The notes below the pieces were generated by a model. The model searched no databases. It was given only the letters and a program-made list of their open reading frames with translations, and was not told where the DNA came from. DNA of 64,000 nt, taken from an uncultured cyanobacterium (GTDB lineage: Bacteria > Cyanobacteriota > Cyanobacteriia > PCC-6307 > Cyanobiaceae). The stretch lies in the NCBI GenBank assembly GCA_903871775.1, contig CAIQIA010000006.1:1-64000 (forward strand), in the 5' to 3' direction. Numbering within the stretch: position 1 is the first letter of the stretch; each line of letters opens with the position of its first letter. Made by a program: the position numbers and the translations under genes. Positions 63,610-64,000 of the stretch are shown piece after piece.

Positions 63610-64000
63610 ATGCCCTCCCTGCTCCCCCGCTGGCGGGTGCTGCTGCTGGCCGCCCTGGCTCCCCTGGCGGCCTGCCGCCCGCCGCAGCGCCAGCGGTTGC
63701 TGGCCCCGCCGGGCCTGCTGCCCTCAGCCCTGCTGCGCAGTCTCCCCGGCGGCTGGCTGGCGGCCGACTGGACGCCCCCGGTGACGAACGCAGCCCCCGT
63801 CTGGCCGGCGGGGGCCGGGCTGCTGGCCTTGCCCGACGGCTGGGCCACCGCCTGGGAGCCCACGAGGGTCGGGGGCTGGTCGGGTCTGGGTCTTGAGGTC
63901 GACCTGCTGCCCCAGGCCCTGCCGCTGCTGCGCTGGGGCCTGCCCCTGGCCTTCGGTCCGTGGCTGATCGTGCTGCGCAACCGTCCTGACCTGACCGGCC
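63610..64000 (+). CDS. lipoprotein, 5' part
   Basis: The first 130 residues of an exported lipoprotein; the gene runs off the window. The signal peptide ends in LAALAPLAAC (lipobox Cys about residue 22). The following part (LPSALLRSLPGGWLAADW, FGPWLIVLRNRPDL) reminds me of polyamine-type solute-binding proteins, but this is only suggestive. Confidence 0.75.
   Translation, partial: MPSLLPRWRVLLLAALAPLAACRPPQRQRLLAPPGLLPSALLRSLPGGWLAADWTPPVTNAAPVWPAGAGLLALPDGWATAWEPTRVGGWSGLGLEVDLLPQALPLLRWGLPLAFGPWLIVLRNRPDLTG

Noticed and set aside
1-64000. Mobile elements, prophage, CRISPR arrays or genomic island borders
   Set aside because: No transposase, integrase, repeat-spacer array or duplicated tRNA end was found; codon use and GC look even throughout apart from the short AT-rich pocket at 46.66 kb.

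Overview
The window looks like the chromosome of a GC-rich picocyanobacterium of the Cyanobium / freshwater Synechococcus type. Evidence read from the sequence: ndhB, a ClpP/ClpR pair, a Vipp1/PspA protein, a Ycf46-type ATPase, the cyanobacterial families DUF2808, DUF4359 and DUF2232, a meso-diaminopimelate-type MurE, very dense packing, and third codon positions that are almost all G or C. I see no insertion sequence, prophage, CRISPR array or rRNA operon.

Layout. 1-3.8 kb: the 3' end of an RTX protein, a small unknown gene, a GT4 glycosyltransferase and a polyprenyl-phosphate sugar transferase (surface polysaccharide). 3.8-11.2 kb: cobD, ilvC, an NTF2-fold protein, clpP, clpR, a PIN/TRAM membrane protein, hemW, panB and the SRP RNA. 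11.3-16.3 kb (minus strand): a wall/division run, ddl, a small membrane protein, ftsQ and ftsZ, with miaB upstream. 16.4-18.5 kb: an enolase-superfamily epimerase/racemase overlapping a DUF1611 protein, which matches the DgcA-DgcN D-glutamate pair, then tRNA-His. 18.6-25.1 kb: DUF4359, an FAD oxidoreductase, a lumenal pentapeptide-repeat protein, folC-argD, two tRNA-Leu genes and murA. 25.3-32.5 kb: a small conserved protein, an rRNA methyltransferase, lpd, trpC, rpsD, yidD, a glutaredoxin-like protein, murE and aquaporin. 32.5-40.8 kb (minus strand): small unknowns, a class V aminotransferase with a 56-residue partner, and the rpmH-rnpA-PH-yidC-DUF177-ycf46 cluster, then DUF2808, aroH and sppA.

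40.8-51.6 kb (plus strand): a DMT transporter, a GT4 enzyme, a two-RCK membrane protein, a GT39 enzyme, and a type I secretion module made of a parvulin-like isomerase, an HlyB ATPase with a cyclic-nucleotide-binding domain, and HlyD. 51.6-64 kb: a DciA/DUF721 protein with a zinc finger, vipp1, thioredoxin, an aminotransferase, birA, a LytM peptidase, a MacB/FtsE-type ATPase, ndhB, topA, a lipoprotein, DUF2232, a CobT-like protein and the start of another lipoprotein.

Themes. Peptidoglycan synthesis recurs (ddl, murA, murE, ftsQ, ftsZ, LytM) and D-glutamate handling may be added by the DgcA-DgcN pair. The type I secretion module and the RTX protein at the left edge could be transporter and cargo. 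Gene starts are unusual in two ways: at least one and probably three genes appear to start at CTG, two of them as a CTGA stop/start overlap, and many first genes have a TANNNT box so close that the mRNA would have a very short leader or none.
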